Shown here one piece after another: positions 7,849 through 16,132 of a stretch of 64,000 bases of DNA. Under the pieces are notes generated by a model that saw nothing but the letters and a program-made list of their open reading frames with translations, was not told where the DNA came from and did not search any database. The stretch comes from Bacteroidales bacterium (GTDB taxonomy: Bacteria > Bacteroidota > Bacteroidia > Bacteroidales > UBA932): the NCBI GenBank assembly GCA_024402135.1, contig JAKSJN010000002.1, positions 62,001 through 126,000 on the forward strand, given 5' to 3'. The number at the start of each line of letters is the position of its first letter. The stretch's first letter is position 1. Both the position numbers and the translations under genes were made by a program.

Positions 7849-8436
7849 ATGCCAATACATCTGCTGCCGGAGCTGCTGCTCTATATCGTGATGGTCGGAT
7901 ACACACCCGGCCCAGGCAATCTGTACGCCCTTTCCTGTTCACTGAAATATGGCAGGAAGGCAGCGATGCGCATGTGGTATGGCATGCTATGCGGGTTTCT
8001 TCTCTCCGTGACCATGGTCGCCGTTGCGACACATCTTCTCGGTACCGTCATGGGTGAATATGTGGTATGGCTCAAGTACCTCGGAGCGGCATATATCCTC
8101 TGGCTCAGCTGGAAGATCTTCAAGAGCAAAGGACTCACCGAGAGTGACGCAAAAACCTGTTCCTTCACTTCAGGTATGATAGTCCAACTGACTAATGCAA
8201 AGATGATTCTGTTTGACCTTACAGTCTTCTCGATCTTTGTCCTTCCCTACTCCAACAAGCTCGTCGATCTTCTGGTCGTAAGTTATATTCTGACCATTGC
8301 CGGACCAATGGCCAACCTCGTCTGGCTGCTTGCCGGAGGCTGGATGAGAAAGTGGTTCACCAAGTACAGCAAGACTACTGACACAGTCATGGCGATACTC
8401 CTCGCCCTCTGTGCAATCGCCCTCTGCTTCGCCTGA
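7849..8436 (+). CDS. LysE/RhtB-family amino-acid exporter
   Basis: 195 residues and about six hydrophobic segments, the standard size of LysE/RhtB efflux proteins that export amino acids or related small molecules across the inner membrane. The diagnostic N-terminal motif is present in the first loop (TPGPGNLYALSCSLKYGRK, ~18-37). Substrate specificity cannot be read from the sequence. It follows the Smr gene and converges with a tiny Cys-rich gene on the other strand, 3 bp after its stop. Confidence 0.85.
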   Translation: MPIHLLPELLLYIVMVGYTPGPGNLYALSCSLKYGRKAAMRMWYGMLCGFLLSVTMVAVATHLLGTVMGEYVVWLKYLGAAYILWLSWKIFKSKGLTESDAKTCSFTSGMIVQLTNAKMILFDLTVFSIFVLPYSNKLVDLLVVSYILTIAGPMANLVWLLAGGWMRKWFTKYSKTTDTVMAILLALCAIALCFA

Positions 8437-8439
8437 CCT

Positions 8440-8577
8440 CTACGCCTCGCAATCCAGGTCGTCAGCATCGTTGTTCCAGCCGCAGTGACCGCAGAATGAC
8501 ACGTCTCCTCTCTGGTAGGCGCAGCATGCGCATGATGAACAATCGATCCAAATCGGCATGTAGTAATTCTCTTCCAT
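8440..8577 (-). CDS. 45-residue Cys-rich (zinc-ribbon-like) small protein
   Basis: A short frame with ATG at 8577 and TAG ending at 8440. The product starts MEENYYMPIWIDCSS and contains six Cys in CSSCACC and FCGHCG, plus one near the C-terminus. The CxxC...CxxC spacing, with an aromatic and Gly after the second pair, looks like a small zinc ribbon or rubredoxin knuckle. The run-off of acidic residues at the end is typical of such proteins. It sits convergently against the LysE gene with no overlap. Coding is supported only by composition and motif, so confidence is moderate. Confidence 0.5.
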   Translation of the reverse strand: MEENYYMPIWIDCSSCACCAYQRGDVSFCGHCGWNNDADDLDCEA

Positions 8578-8716
8578 TTTGCTTCTGTTTTTGTTTACAG
8601 TTGCAAAGTAAGAGGCAGATTATGCCGAATTGCTGCAGAGTCTGCGAGAACTGGAGAAAAATTATGTTTATCGATGTTTTCTTCTTATTTTCAATCACAA
8701 ATAAAATCAGATAGAA

Positions 8717-8914
8717 ATGTCAACAACCACCAAAGAGCACAACTGCGCGAACTGCCCTGTCAAGGCAAAGTACGACGCAAATCCAAAGTCATTCATCGGC
8801 CGCTTCTGGCGCTGGCACATCAATTTCTGCCCGGGATGGAAGGCATATTTCACTTCTCTCCCAGAGGAGCAGAAGTCCGAGTTCCGCCAGAAATATAATT
8901 TTATCAAGTACTGA
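8717..8914 (+). CDS. Small conserved-looking Cys-containing protein
   Basis: 65 residues, cytosolic, with a CANCPVKAKYD motif near the N-terminus and an aromatic-rich middle (RFWRWHINFCPGWKAY). Three Cys could hold a metal or a disulfide. No family is recognised. The stop overlaps the ATG of the next gene (TGATG), a strong sign that both are translated and coupled. The 8578-8716 stretch upstream is AT-rich, with no further gene seen. Confidence 0.65.
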   Translation: MSTTTKEHNCANCPVKAKYDANPKSFIGRFWRWHINFCPGWKAYFTSLPEEQKSEFRQKYNFIKY

Positions 8915-9312
8915 TGGGCAAGCGCTGGCTTTACTTTTTGAGTGGATTGCTATGGTCCTTTGCCTCGTACAAGATACTGGGCAAGGGGCTTCCTGCTTTG
9001 ATGTCTTGCCACAGCTGGTGGGTCATCATTCTGTGTATCCTGATCTGTGCAGGTTTCGGGAGGATGTTTCGCATAGTCTCGACAAAATACATAAAACGAA
9101 TCATGGATCTCCCTGGCGAAAAATTCGCTCCATGGCAGTTCATGTCCTTGAAGGGGTATCTCGTGATCGGATTCATGATGACCACCGGAATTGTGTGCGG
9201 ACGCATTCCCGGCATGCCTGACGAGTTCTTTGCATCCTTATATCCAGGACTCGGCACCGGACTGCTCTATGGTGCCCTGAGATTCTTCGGGGCCATGATT
9301 AAAGCTCTTTAA
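8914..9312 (+). CDS. Small integral membrane protein, unknown function
   Basis: 132 residues with about four predicted transmembrane segments (~5-25, 33-50, 85-105, 112-130) and a basic loop (STKYIKRIMDLPGEKF) between the second and third. Its start overlaps the stop of the small Cys protein by one base, so the two form a bicistronic unit. No family is recognised; the arrangement suggests the small protein is a soluble partner or assembly factor for this membrane protein. Confidence 0.65.
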   Translation: MGKRWLYFLSGLLWSFASYKILGKGLPALMSCHSWWVIILCILICAGFGRMFRIVSTKYIKRIMDLPGEKFAPWQFMSLKGYLVIGFMMTTGIVCGRIPGMPDEFFASLYPGLGTGLLYGALRFFGAMIKAL

Positions 9313-9349
9313 ACACAATAACTGAATCTTTGTAAAACAAAGAGGCATA

Positions 9350-9383
9350 TTTGCGGAATCATTATCGTATTTTATTATATTTG
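9350..9383 (+). promoter_or_regulatory. Predicted promoter of the fluoride channel gene
   Basis: TTTG at 9350-9353 and TATATTTG at 9376-9383 are 22 bp apart and match the Bacteroidota -33/-7 pattern. The start codon is 39 nt further on. I looked for a crcB (fluoride) riboswitch in 9313-9422 and saw no convincing pseudoknot core. Confidence 0.45.
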
Positions 9384-9422
9384 TTCGTTGAAACGATAAA
9401 GTACGTCATCACTGAAGTTGAA

Positions 9423-9794
9423 ATGAACCTGGTATATGTTTTCATAGGCGGAGGCGCAGGTGCAGTGCTGCGATATCTGGTTTCCGAAGGATGGAAGCAC
9501 TTTCAGGTCTCATCAATCACGATGTTTCCATGGCCTACTTTGATCGTGAACGTACTGGGTTGTTTCCTTATCGGACTGTTCTATACAAACAGTGCTCAAT
9601 GGGGGATGTCAGCTGAGGTACGTTTATTGCTTACAACTGGATTGTGCGGAGGATTCACGACTTTCTCCACCTTGGGATGGGAATCGCTGAACCTGCTGCG
9701 AAGCGGGATGTACGGCACTTTCGCGCTCTATGTGACATTGAGCATGGTGCTTGGCATATGCGCGGCTTTGATTGCAGTACTGATAAAAAGTTAG
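9423..9794 (+). CDS. crcB: Fluoride ion channel CrcB/FluC
   Basis: 123 residues from the ATG at 9423; the in-frame TTG upstream would place coding sequence over the promoter. It has four transmembrane helices and the family hallmarks: GGGAGAVLRY at the N-terminus, NVLGCFLIG (~41) and the central signature GLCGGFTTFSTLGWE (~76), whose Phe and Asn residues line the fluoride path. FluC forms an antiparallel dimer in the inner membrane and exports toxic fluoride. It stands alone between the small membrane protein and the isomerase gene. Confidence 0.92.
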   Translation: MNLVYVFIGGGAGAVLRYLVSEGWKHFQVSSITMFPWPTLIVNVLGCFLIGLFYTNSAQWGMSAEVRLLLTTGLCGGFTTFSTLGWESLNLLRSGMYGTFALYVTLSMVLGICAALIAVLIKS

Positions 9795-9802
9795 AAGTCA
9801 TC

Positions 9803-9834
9803 ATTGACTTTCTATCTTGGAAATATTATATTTG
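9803..9834 (+). promoter_or_regulatory. Predicted promoter of the isomerase gene
   Basis: TATATTTG at 9827-9834 with ATTGA at 9803-9807 about 19 bp upstream fits the TTTG/TAnnTTTG spacing well. It gives a ~40-nt A-rich leader ending in AACAACAAAA before the ATG at 9882, typical of highly expressed Bacteroidota genes. Confidence 0.5.
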
Positions 9835-9881
9835 AACAGAATATAAGACAACATATTAACTATTTTTTAATAACAACAAAA

Positions 9882-11360
9882 ATGATCAATCAACCAACCG
9901 TAAAGCTGGGAATCGTTGGCGTTAGCCGTGACTGTTTCCCTATTACACTTACCCAGGCTCGTGTCGCTGCTGTTATGGCAGAGGTAAAGAAGGCTGGTCT
10001 TCCTGAGGTTTATGACTGCCCTATCACCATCGAGAACGATGTTGACACCTACAAGGCTCTTGACTGGGCTAAGGAGAATGGCATCAACGCTGTCTGCATG
10101 TTCCTCGGTAACTTCGGTCCAGAGGGTCCTACCACTCTCTTCTGCCAGAAGTTCGATGGTCCTTCAATGGTACTCGCTGCAAAGGAGGAAGGCAAGGCTA
10201 ACCTCGCTAACGATCGTGGTGACGCTCTCTGCGGCGTTCTCAACTTCAGCTACAGCGTAGGTCTCCGTCGTCTTAAGGTATACATCCCTGAGTATCCTAA
10301 CGTAACTCCTGAGGAGGCTGTCAAGGAACTCGCTGACTTCCGCAACATCGCTCGCGTTGTCATCGGCGTAAAGAACCTCAAGGTTATCGGCTTCGGTCCA
10401 CGTCCTTGGGACTTCCTCGCTTGCAACGCTCCTATCCAGCCTATGTATGACCTCGGCATCGAGGTACAGGAGAACTCAGAGCTCGACCTTAAGAAGGCAT
10501 TCGACGAGCATGCTTGCAAGACTGCCGAGATCGATGCAGTTGCAAAGGATATGGAGGCTGAGCTTGGCCCACAGCGCAACACCTACCCTGAGATCATCCG
10601 CAAGATGGCTCAGCTCGAGGTTACCCTCCTTGACTGGTACGAGAACCAGAAGGGTGCTTCAAAGTACGCTGTATTCGCTAACAAGTGCTGGCCAGCATGG
10701 CAGCCAATCTTCGAGTTCGAGCCTTGCTACGTCAACTCACGTCTTACCGGCCGTGGTATTCCTGTAGCTTGTGAGGTTGACCTCTACGGTGCTCTCTCAG
10801 AGTTCATGGCAGAGTGCGCAACCGAGAAGCCAGCTACCCTCCTCGACATCAACAACTCGGTTCCTGCTGACGTTATCCCTGCCGGCTCAAGCCTCGCAGG
10901 CGCAGACCTCAAGGACCTCTACATGGGCTTCCACTGCGGTAACACCTGCTCACAGTGCATGAAGGACTGCAAGATCAAGTACCAGCTCATCCAGGCTCGC
11001 CTCATGAGCCCAGATATCACCAAGGGTACTCTCGAGGGCCAGATCAAGCCAGGCAAGTCTACAATGTTCCGTCTCCAGTCTAACAGCGACAGCAAGCTCG
11101 TTTCTTACATCGCACAGGGTGAATTCCTTGATGTAGATCCTTGCTCATTCGGCGGTATCGGTATCCACGCTATCCCAGGCTTCGCACGCTTCTATCGTCA
11201 CGTCCTCGTTGGCAAGCGCTTCCCACACCACGGAGCTTATGCATTCGAGCACTGCGGTAAGGTTCTCTTCGAGGCTCTCAAGATGCTCGGCGTTGAGGAT
11301 ATCAACACTCCACTCCCTGCAGGTCAGCTTTATCCAGGCGAGAATCCATTCGCAATCTAA
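9882..11360 (+). CDS. L-fucose/L-arabinose isomerase family protein
   Basis: 492 residues starting at ATG 9882, preceded by an A-rich leader. The sequence belongs to the fucose/arabinose isomerase superfamily, which interconverts aldoses and ketoses with a divalent metal: an N-terminal Rossmann-like region (KLGIVGVSRDCFP) and the C-terminal conserved block with acidic and His candidates (FEFEPCYVNSRLTGRG; HAIPGFARFYRH; FPHHGAYAFEHCG). It is shorter than FucI (~590) and nearer the arabinose-isomerase length, so the sugar is uncertain. Strong codon preference suggests high expression. A GC-rich terminator follows. No other sugar-catabolism gene is adjacent. Confidence 0.8.
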   Translation: MINQPTVKLGIVGVSRDCFPITLTQARVAAVMAEVKKAGLPEVYDCPITIENDVDTYKALDWAKENGINAVCMFLGNFGPEGPTTLFCQKFDGPSMVLAAKEEGKANLANDRGDALCGVLNFSYSVGLRRLKVYIPEYPNVTPEEAVKELADFRNIARVVIGVKNLKVIGFGPRPWDFLACNAPIQPMYDLGIEVQENSELDLKKAFDEHACKTAEIDAVAKDMEAELGPQRNTYPEIIRKMAQLEVTLLDWYENQKGASKYAVFANKCWPAWQPIFEFEPCYVNSRLTGRGIPVACEVDLYGALSEFMAECATEKPATLLDINNSVPADVIPAGSSLAGADLKDLYMGFHCGNTCSQCMKDCKIKYQLIQARLMSPDITKGTLEGQIKPGKSTMFRLQSNSDSKLVSYIAQGEFLDVDPCSFGGIGIHAIPGFARFYRHVLVGKRFPHHGAYAFEHCGKVLFEALKMLGVEDINTPLPAGQLYPGENPFAI

Positions 11361-11380
11361 TTTTCCTCTATATAGGAGAA

Positions 11381-11411
11381 GCCGGACTCGAAAGAGCCCG
11401 GCTTTTTTTTG
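11381..11411 (+). terminator. Rho-independent terminator after the isomerase gene
   Basis: AGCCGGACTC / GAGCCCGGCT form a near-perfect hairpin with a GAAA loop, followed by eight T residues. A canonical intrinsic terminator. Confidence 0.85.
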
Positions 11412-11475
11412 TCGTTACCATAACAGGTAATACGGGCAAGCCTGTTGATTAAAGAAAAAACACTATCTTTAACAC

Positions 11476-13485
11476 ATGTATTGGCTGAATATTCCACTTT
11501 CCCTCGTGGCCATCTGGCTCACCTGGACACTCACCGCTGACGAGGATCGCGGCAAGAATAAACGCTTCAGTAGCAGCAGGAGCGACAGACGCTATTTGTT
11601 TGTTGCCCTTCTCATCTTTATCTGTGGCTTCTTCCTGTATTATGTCGGATTCAACTATGAAGGATCCCGTCATAATCTTGTTGCGCTGGTCGGCAGATCA
11701 CTGCTGTCTTCGCTTGAGATGTTCGTATCTCATTCCGACCTGATCGAGGTCAATCCGGAGTACAAGGAGAGCTTCGTCTATATGGCGTGTTTCTCTCTTG
11801 TTCATTTCCTTGCCGTCTTTGTAAATATCAGTCTGCTCTTCAACATCATCGGCTTCCAGTCTTCCGGATTCAGCAAGATAAGAAGCTGGCTTAAAAGCAA
11901 GGAAAAGAGGAACCTTTATGTATTCGTCGGCGAAGGTGACGCGACCCAGTGCATGTCATCGTCCATAAGGGAGAATGATCCCGATGCATGGATTGTTTGG
12001 GTTCAGAACTATGAGAAGGCCGATGTCAGCAGCCATGTCTCGCTGAGTGGAGTGCTCTCCAGACTCTCGTATCGCAGGGGTCTGGTCGACGAAGCCAACA
12101 ATGTCGACGCTGTCCTGTTCCGAAGCCGCAAGTCAGTCGTCAACTCGTCGAAGACTTACGATCTCAAGGAAGTCATGAAGGATCTTGGTCTCAGCAGGCT
12201 CGAGAAACTGCTCCAGAACACTGTGACCGCAAACTTGTTCTTCCTCTCGGAAGACATAGAGAAGAACATGGCTCAGACATACATGTTCACAAGCATCCGC
12301 ACATCAAAGCCTATACACATCTTCTGTCACGCGTGCAGAAATGAAATCAACCTCTCGCTCGAGACAGGACACCTTAAGCAGGATGAGAATGGATTCCCGC
12401 CAAAAGTTACACTCCTGGACAGTGCGAGATTGACCTCCATGAAAATCATGGAGACACCTGCTGACTCCCCTCTCGCTGTTGTAGATTTCGCAAAGGACGG
12501 CAGCGTCAGCAAACCGTTCACCAGTCTCGTTGTCGGATTCGGCAACCATGGACGTGAAGCTGTCAAGCTCCTTCATGAGTATGCCTGTTTTACCGCTCCG
12601 GATGGTTCCCGCGTAAAACATGAATGTACTGTCATAGACTCGAAACTGGACTCCATCTCCGGTCCGTTTTTCACCACCTGCCCCGCTATCCGCAACAATC
12701 ATGATTTCAGATTCGTCCAGTGCAATGCCGGTTCGACACAGTTCTGGGATATGGTCGTGGAGATGGCTGGACGTCTTAATTATGCAATCGTGGCGACAAA
12801 TGACGACATGCTCAACCTTAGGATCGCCACCGAAATCTACAATGCAGTCAGCAAGGCAAGGAAGAATGACATGCATGATTTCATAGTCCTCACCCGCAGC
12901 TACGATCCATCACACCAGCAGCACATCGACAGTGTCGTGGACTTCTACAATTCGACCAATGCTTCGTCAGGCGGCAGAATCATACCATTCGGACGCAAGA
13001 GCGACATCTTCGACTACAATCTCGTCTTTAACAGCATGGTCGCAAAGGGACTGGAGGTGTTCTACAAGACCTGCCTCCAGAGAATAGGCAAGATCGCCGA
13101 GGATTTCGACATGAACCAGAATATGGATCTTGATCTTATCCGCAGGGTCAGACGTACGTATTCACAGCTCGTATCACACTGCCTCCACATCCCGGCAAAT
13201 CTCTATATTGCTGGTATCCGAAGCGAGAACGGCTGGTTCACCAAGGACAGCGAAGAGAAGATTCGGGAGATGATCGAGATGATACAGAACGGCGAAAGCA
13301 AAGACAGCAGACTGATGTACTATCTTGCAAAGACCGAGTATCACCGATGGAGAGCCTTCCTCGACAATTCAGGCTACGAACCATTAAGCGAGCTGGAGAT
13401 GGAAGAATACAAAAATTACTTCTTTGCAGCCGTTGAAGCAGCATTCATCATCGCCGGCAAGGCATGCGCCGAACATGTTGCCTGA
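11476..13485 (+). CDS. Membrane protein with two TrkA/RCK-like NAD-binding regions and a RyR-like C-terminus
   Basis: 669 residues. The N-terminus has three or four transmembrane segments (~3-20, 40-58, 70-85, 103-130). Two Rossmann-type regions follow: LYVFVGEGDATQ (~155) and the clearer SLVVGFGNHGREAVKLL (~350), the latter typical of TrkA_N/RCK domains that gate K+ channels or transporters. Near the C-terminus YYLAKTEYHRWRAF (~617-630) resembles the core of the RyR domain, which in bacteria often accompanies RCK domains. A ligand-regulated ion channel or transporter is the best reading, but the pore selectivity motif is not clear (candidate SLLSSLEMF, ~75). It is monocistronic between a terminator and a convergent gene. 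Confidence 0.65.
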   Translation: MYWLNIPLSLVAIWLTWTLTADEDRGKNKRFSSSRSDRRYLFVALLIFICGFFLYYVGFNYEGSRHNLVALVGRSLLSSLEMFVSHSDLIEVNPEYKESFVYMACFSLVHFLAVFVNISLLFNIIGFQSSGFSKIRSWLKSKEKRNLYVFVGEGDATQCMSSSIRENDPDAWIVWVQNYEKADVSSHVSLSGVLSRLSYRRGLVDEANNVDAVLFRSRKSVVNSSKTYDLKEVMKDLGLSRLEKLLQNTVTANLFFLSEDIEKNMAQTYMFTSIRTSKPIHIFCHACRNEINLSLETGHLKQDENGFPPKVTLLDSARLTSMKIMETPADSPLAVVDFAKDGSVSKPFTSLVVGFGNHGREAVKLLHEYACFTAPDGSRVKHECTVIDSKLDSISGPFFTTCPAIRNNHDFRFVQCNAGSTQFWDMVVEMAGRLNYAIVATNDDMLNLRIATEIYNAVSKARKNDMHDFIVLTRSYDPSHQQHIDSVVDFYNSTNASSGGRIIPFGRKSDIFDYNLVFNSMVAKGLEVFYKTCLQRIGKIAEDFDMNQNMDLDLIRRVRRTYSQLVSHCLHIPANLYIAGIRSENGWFTKDSEEKIREMIEMIQNGESKDSRLMYYLAKTEYHRWRAFLDNSGYEPLSELEMEEYKNYFFAAVEAAFIIAGKACAEHVA

Positions 13486-13494
13486 TTCCGCCGG

Positions 13495-14484
13495 CTATTT
13501 CTTCTTCAATGTAATAATGGTGATCTCCGGTCTTGCCCCGATGCGGAGCGGAGCAGTTCCGCCCAGACCGATATTGACGTATAGCGACTGGTCACCTTCG
13601 GTATAGAGTCCGTCGCATTCCGGGTAGAGCCACATAGACGGGGTCCAGCCGAAAAGACGGAACTGCATCGCATGTGTATGACCGCTCAGCGTCAGCGGAA
13701 TATCTGTTTTGGCAATGACTTCCTTTCGCCACTGTGACGGATCATGGCTGAGGAGTATCGTGAAGATACCTTTGCAGTCCGAAGCAGTTGCCTTGGCAAG
13801 GTCTCCGCGTGCCACGACCGGATGTGCGCCCACGCTCTGATTCTCACAGCCTGCGACCATCAGACTGTCGCTGCCGCGGTGAAGGATGATATTCTCGTTG
13901 AGAAGCAGATTCCATCCTAGCACGTTGCGTTCGAAATCAATGATCTCTGCCACTTCCCTGTCGCGTTCTTCGCGGCTCTTGTTCATTGAATATGGCAGAT
14001 AGTCGTGGTTACCCAGAACCGATACGACTCCATCATTAGCATGAATGAGACTGAGCACATCCTTGTTGGCTGCGGTCTCGCATGAAGACATCGACACAAG
14101 ATCTCCGGTGAAACAGATTAGATCAGGAGCAAGAGCATTGATCTCTTCCATTCGCTTGCGGAGCTGCTTTGTATGTCCATTCCAACTGTCAAGATGGATA
14201 TCGCTTATATGTACAATCCTGTAACCGTCAAACTCGGCTGGAACTTCCTTGTGTGCGAAAGTCAGTTCTCTGACCTGACGGCGGAAGCGCCCGATCTTGT
14301 TGCCATAAAGAATGATGGCGATTACAAGACAGACAAGAATTATCGTTGCTATTCCGAATGGTCTGTACGCGATATGATGGTGCCATGGCAGCGCACAGAG
14401 GCGGCACAGCAGATATGTGATATTTGTCAGGATCGCGACGGTAATGCTCAAAAAAAGCGAGAAAAGAATGAAAATTGCGGTCAT
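13495..14484 (-). CDS. Membrane-anchored metallophosphoesterase
   Basis: 329 residues from the ATG at 14484; the longer frame would run into the divergent nucleotidase gene. Two N-terminal transmembrane helices (~1-25, 40-62) anchor a calcineurin-like phosphoesterase domain with SDIHLDSW (~98), TGDLVS (~130), GNHDYLP (~166) and SGHTHAMQ (~262). It belongs to the YkuE/YaeI-like group, where characterised members hydrolyse phosphate esters such as UDP-diacylglucosamine or lipid-linked substrates; the substrate here is unknown. Divergent from the 5'-nucleotidase-type gene, so two phosphoesterases may share a regulatory region. Confidence 0.85.
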   Translation of the reverse strand: MTAIFILFSLFLSITVAILTNITYLLCRLCALPWHHHIAYRPFGIATIILVCLVIAIILYGNKIGRFRRQVRELTFAHKEVPAEFDGYRIVHISDIHLDSWNGHTKQLRKRMEEINALAPDLICFTGDLVSMSSCETAANKDVLSLIHANDGVVSVLGNHDYLPYSMNKSREERDREVAEIIDFERNVLGWNLLLNENIILHRGSDSLMVAGCENQSVGAHPVVARGDLAKATASDCKGIFTILLSHDPSQWRKEVIAKTDIPLTLSGHTHAMQFRLFGWTPSMWLYPECDGLYTEGDQSLYVNIGLGGTAPLRIGARPEITIITLKKK

Positions 14485-14492
14485 AATGACGA

Positions 14493-14573
14493 CAAATATA
14501 GTCGCATGCAAGAAAAGAACAAGAGAAATGACTTGATTATGATATTGGTATTGGTACTGTTTTGCTAACTTTG
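14493..14573. promoter_or_regulatory. Divergent promoters between two phosphoesterase genes
   Basis: Minus-strand TATATTTG (14493-14500) lies 8 nt before the ATG at 14484. Plus-strand TAACTTTG (14566-14573) lies 5 nt before the ATG at 14579. Both match TAnnTTTG and both would give very short leaders. Confidence 0.45.
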
Positions 14574-14578
14574 GAAAG

Positions 14579-16132
14579 ATGAAAAAGCTATTCTCAATAC
14601 TTATTGCCGTTCTCATCTCAGCTTCTGCTCTGATGGGCAAAGGTAGAATTGAGAATATCACCATCGTTGCGACAGCTGACATGCATGGTCAGTTGAGAAT
14701 CAGAGGAGCGCGTCTGTCTACATTCGTCGCGAGGACCAGAGCCACAGACGGCGACATCATCCTTATAGATCTGGGCGACTATCTCCAGGGAACAATTGCC
14801 TGCCATTATTCGAATCTTGAAAATACCGGTCTTCATGGCTTTTCAAGATTGTTCGGATATCTCCATTACGACGCCCTTATCCCTGGCAACCATGATTTCG
14901 AGATGGGGCGCAAGCCGCTGGAAAGAATTGCTTCAGAGACTGGAATTCCGATAATCTGCGCAAACATCAACGACAAGGCGACAGGAAAGACCCTGCACAA
15001 TCCATACACGATAATCAATCGTGGAGATGCCAAGGTCGCTGTTCTTGGGCTGCTCTCCCCCGAGACCCTCGCGGGCACTCCAAGCGCGTTCAGGAAGTCG
15101 ATTGAGACAACAGGACTTCTCGAATCCGCCAGGTACTGGGTTGAAAAGATCAGGAAGGAAGAGAAACCCGACATGCTGATTCTGGCCGTCCATGATGGTT
15201 TCGAGGGCAGTGAAGACAATGTCGTAAAACAGATACTTGAACAGGTCGACGGAATAGATCTCTGCTTTGCCGCCCATACTCATATCACGGTTAATACTGT
15301 CGTCCACAGCAATTATGGCAAAGACGTTCCAGTGCTTGAGACGGAGCCGCGACTTGTAGAAGTCGCCCTGGTCAAAGCCGCTGTCGGTAATGGAAAGACT
15401 GCCATCAAGAGTCATGAAATAGCGGAAATCTACCGTGAAGAAGGAGAGCAGGCATATCTTGACTACATAAAGGAATACAGCGACAATGTTGACAGATTTG
15501 GAAGTGAACCAATCTGTCATATCGACGGCATGATGGATCCGACCGATGTTCTTCGCGGACCATCCAGATGGGCAACTCTCATGCATGAAGCAATCAACTC
15601 CTGGGCGGCTACTTCAGGTGCGGCAAATTATGGAATCGATGCCTCTCTGGCTACGGTTTTCACTGAAAAGAAGGCTTTTGGCAACGATGTCAAATTCGTT
15701 GACTATCTCCAGATGGTGCCGTATGATGATCAGATATGCCTTGTGGAGCTGTCGGCAGAAGAGCTCGAAATGATCATGACATATAACTACGACAAAGTCA
15801 TGAACACAGACACCCCGAGGTATTACTGCGATGATCTGTATGGTGTCAACTATACCGTTCTGTCAAATAAAGTCAATGACAGGCGCGTTATCATCAATGA
15901 GCCAAAAGACAGAAAATATCATGTGCTCATGTCTTCATTCAGGGCACACGACGGTGGCAATGCCTTCTCAAGTGCGTTGGGATGGACCAGTGAGGATCTG
16001 GAGGAAAGAGTGATCTGGGAAAGCGACATAAGTCTGATCGACATCATCATCAGCTACTGTCACGGCAAGGACAATATAGTGCTGAATCCAAAGCCATACT
16101 GGTCTATCACGGAAGTCAATGGAAGCAATTGA
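14579..16132 (+). CDS. 5'-nucleotidase / UDP-sugar hydrolase family protein, exported
   Basis: 517 residues with a signal peptide (MKKLFSILIAVLISASALMG). The N-terminal metallophosphatase domain carries TADMHGQL (~32), LGDYLQG (~64), GNHDFEMG (~101), VHDG (~202) and AAHTH (~228). The C-terminal 5'-nucleotidase domain (~310-500) provides the nucleotide-binding part. Members dephosphorylate nucleotides or hydrolyse nucleotide sugars in the periplasm. The last 14 nt overlap the start of the ATP-grasp gene in another frame, implying translational coupling and a possible shared pathway, which is unusual for a secreted nucleotidase. Confidence 0.85.
   Translation: MKKLFSILIAVLISASALMGKGRIENITIVATADMHGQLRIRGARLSTFVARTRATDGDIILIDLGDYLQGTIACHYSNLENTGLHGFSRLFGYLHYDALIPGNHDFEMGRKPLERIASETGIPIICANINDKATGKTLHNPYTIINRGDAKVAVLGLLSPETLAGTPSAFRKSIETTGLLESARYWVEKIRKEEKPDMLILAVHDGFEGSEDNVVKQILEQVDGIDLCFAAHTHITVNTVVHSNYGKDVPVLETEPRLVEVALVKAAVGNGKTAIKSHEIAEIYREEGEQAYLDYIKEYSDNVDRFGSEPICHIDGMMDPTDVLRGPSRWATLMHEAINSWAATSGAANYGIDASLATVFTEKKAFGNDVKFVDYLQMVPYDDQICLVELSAEELEMIMTYNYDKVMNTDTPRYYCDDLYGVNYTVLSNKVNDRRVIINEPKDRKYHVLMSSFRAHDGGNAFSSALGWTSEDLEERVIWESDISLIDIIISYCHGKDNIVLNPKPYWSITEVNGSN

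Noticed and set aside
9313-9422. Possible fluoride riboswitch upstream of crcB
   Set aside because: No convincing conserved core or pseudoknot pairing was found by eye; only a promoter is supported.
14485-14682. N-terminal extension of the membrane metallophosphoesterase
   Set aside because: It would overlap the start of the divergent nucleotidase gene and both promoters; the ATG at 14484 gives a normal membrane anchor.
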